Position numbers and translations under genes: made by a program
Part shown: one piece after another, positions 4,519 through 5,004 of the stretch
How the letters are laid out: each line of letters starts with the position of its first letter
Numbering within the stretch: position 1 is the stretch's first letter
The notes under the pieces: generated by a model
Databases searched by the model: none
Told to the model about the DNA's origin: nothing
Seen by the model: only the letters and a program-made list of their open reading frames with translations
Assembly: GCA_012515085.1 (NCBI GenBank)
Contig: JAAYZB010000005.1
Coordinates: 1 to 5,004, forward strand
Origin: Acholeplasmataceae bacterium
Lineage (GTDB): Bacteria; Bacillota_I; Bacilli_A; Izemoplasmatales; Hujiaoplasmataceae
Direction of reading: 5' to 3'
Length of the DNA stretch: 5,004 bases

Positions 4519-5004
4519 CTATTCTGTTTCAAGAGGTACAAAGACTTGTTGATAATAAATGTCACCCAAATCGCCAATAGCGGTCATCACGGCTTGAGAG
4601 GACATGGAGGAGTAGGCCGGATGGCTATTCAGAATTGAGCCAACGAGATAATTCTCGGCCAAAACATGGTTGATCGAACCAATGACAAAGACGGAATCAA
4701 ACGCGTTGATAAAGTAGGCATCGATGGCCTTTTGAACCGACACGGGAATAGCGGCAAGCTCAACTTGCATTTCTTCAAGCGTTTCTTCATCATTTCCAAA
4801 AGCGAGTTCCATCACTCTTGCCCTCGCATAAGCCTTTAACTGGCTCAACGATAACAAGTCGTTCGGATTGACGAAGTCTGCTAAATATTTGGGTTGATCA
4901 CCGTTGTCATATTCCATGGCATATTCGCCAGTAGGACGGGTAAATCCCGGCCCTTTCAACAATAACACCAAGTGTGATCCAAAGGAAGTATCGATGAAAG
5001 TTTC
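4519..5004 (-). CDS. Unrecognised protein, C-terminal 161 residues, 5' end outside window
   Basis: The frame is open from the window edge to a TAG at 4519-4521. A TTG at 4971 could be read as a start, but the ten codons before it are also open and no convincing Shine-Dalgarno site precedes it, so the gene probably begins beyond 5004. The visible part is acidic and soluble, with no membrane segment and no cysteine. A helical middle stretch rich in Glu, Ala and Leu (about 50-90) precedes a Ser- and Val-rich end finishing QQVFVPLETE. Near the edge, TSFGSHLVLLL resembles the final strand of parvulin-type (PpiC) peptidyl-prolyl isomerase domains (fGyHii-l). A parvulin foldase with a C-terminal extension is one possibility, but this rests on a few residues. 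It lies 50 nt upstream of the CDF gene, in the same direction. Confidence 0.7.
   Translation of the reverse strand, partial: ETFIDTSFGSHLVLLLKGPGFTRPTGEYAMEYDNGDQPKYLADFVNPNDLLSLSQLKAYARARVMELAFGNDEETLEEMQVELAAIPVSVQKAIDAYFINAFDSVFVIGSINHVLAENYLVGSILNSHPAYSSMSSQAVMTAIGDLGDIYYQQVFVPLETE

Overview
The window carries five genes, all on the minus strand, so transcription runs from position 5004 towards position 1. It looks like the chromosome of a Gram-positive, Bacillota-type bacterium. The reasons are the suf order C-D-S (the start of the sufCDSUB arrangement known from Bacillus subtilis), strong purine-rich Shine-Dalgarno sites, sigma-70/SigA-type promoters and compact hairpin-plus-T-run terminators. 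TGA closes sufC, so the standard stop codons apply and a TGA=Trp mycoplasma code is unlikely. The genus cannot be resolved by eye. Lineages such as Erysipelotrichia or non-mycoplasma Mollicutes relatives would fit the short SufD, but that is inference.

From right to left there are three transcription units. (1) 3551-5004: the C-terminal part of an unrecognised protein is followed after 50 nt by a cation diffusion facilitator (CDF) transporter. Its four membrane metal ligands read N-D-D-D, the pattern associated with manganese exporters. The unit ends in a hairpin terminator that overlaps the CDF stop codon. (2) 2882-3544: an MgtC/SapB-family membrane protein with its own promoter (TTGCAT-17-TATAAT, with an extended -10) and a UUCG-loop terminator. 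A 10-bp palindrome lies in the leader. (3) 1-2857: the suf iron-sulfur cluster assembly operon, starting from a TTGCAT-17-TACAAT promoter. It runs sufC (ATPase), sufD (scaffold partner) and sufS (cysteine desulfurase). sufS is cut by the window edge exactly where its catalytic cysteine should come next; sufU and sufB would be expected beyond the edge.

SufC powers the SufB-SufC-SufD scaffold complex, and SufS strips sulfur from cysteine to feed it. The genes are tightly coupled: sufC and sufD overlap by one base (TGATG), and sufD and sufS overlap by 20 nt.

The most unusual spot is the sufC/sufD junction (1907-2011). SufC has a C-terminal tail that looks longer than usual and SufD is unusually short at its N-terminus. 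The DNA between them holds an AGGGAG box exactly 10 nt before a run of seven A, followed by a GC-rich hairpin whose loop contains the sufD ATG. This layout resembles the dnaX -1 frameshift signal, and a -1 slip here would join SufC to SufD in frame. A near-identical 14-nt repeat occurs 81 nt downstream, followed by a run of eight C. No CRISPR array, RNA gene, insertion sequence or phage gene was seen, and no gene-free stretch exceeds 300 bases.
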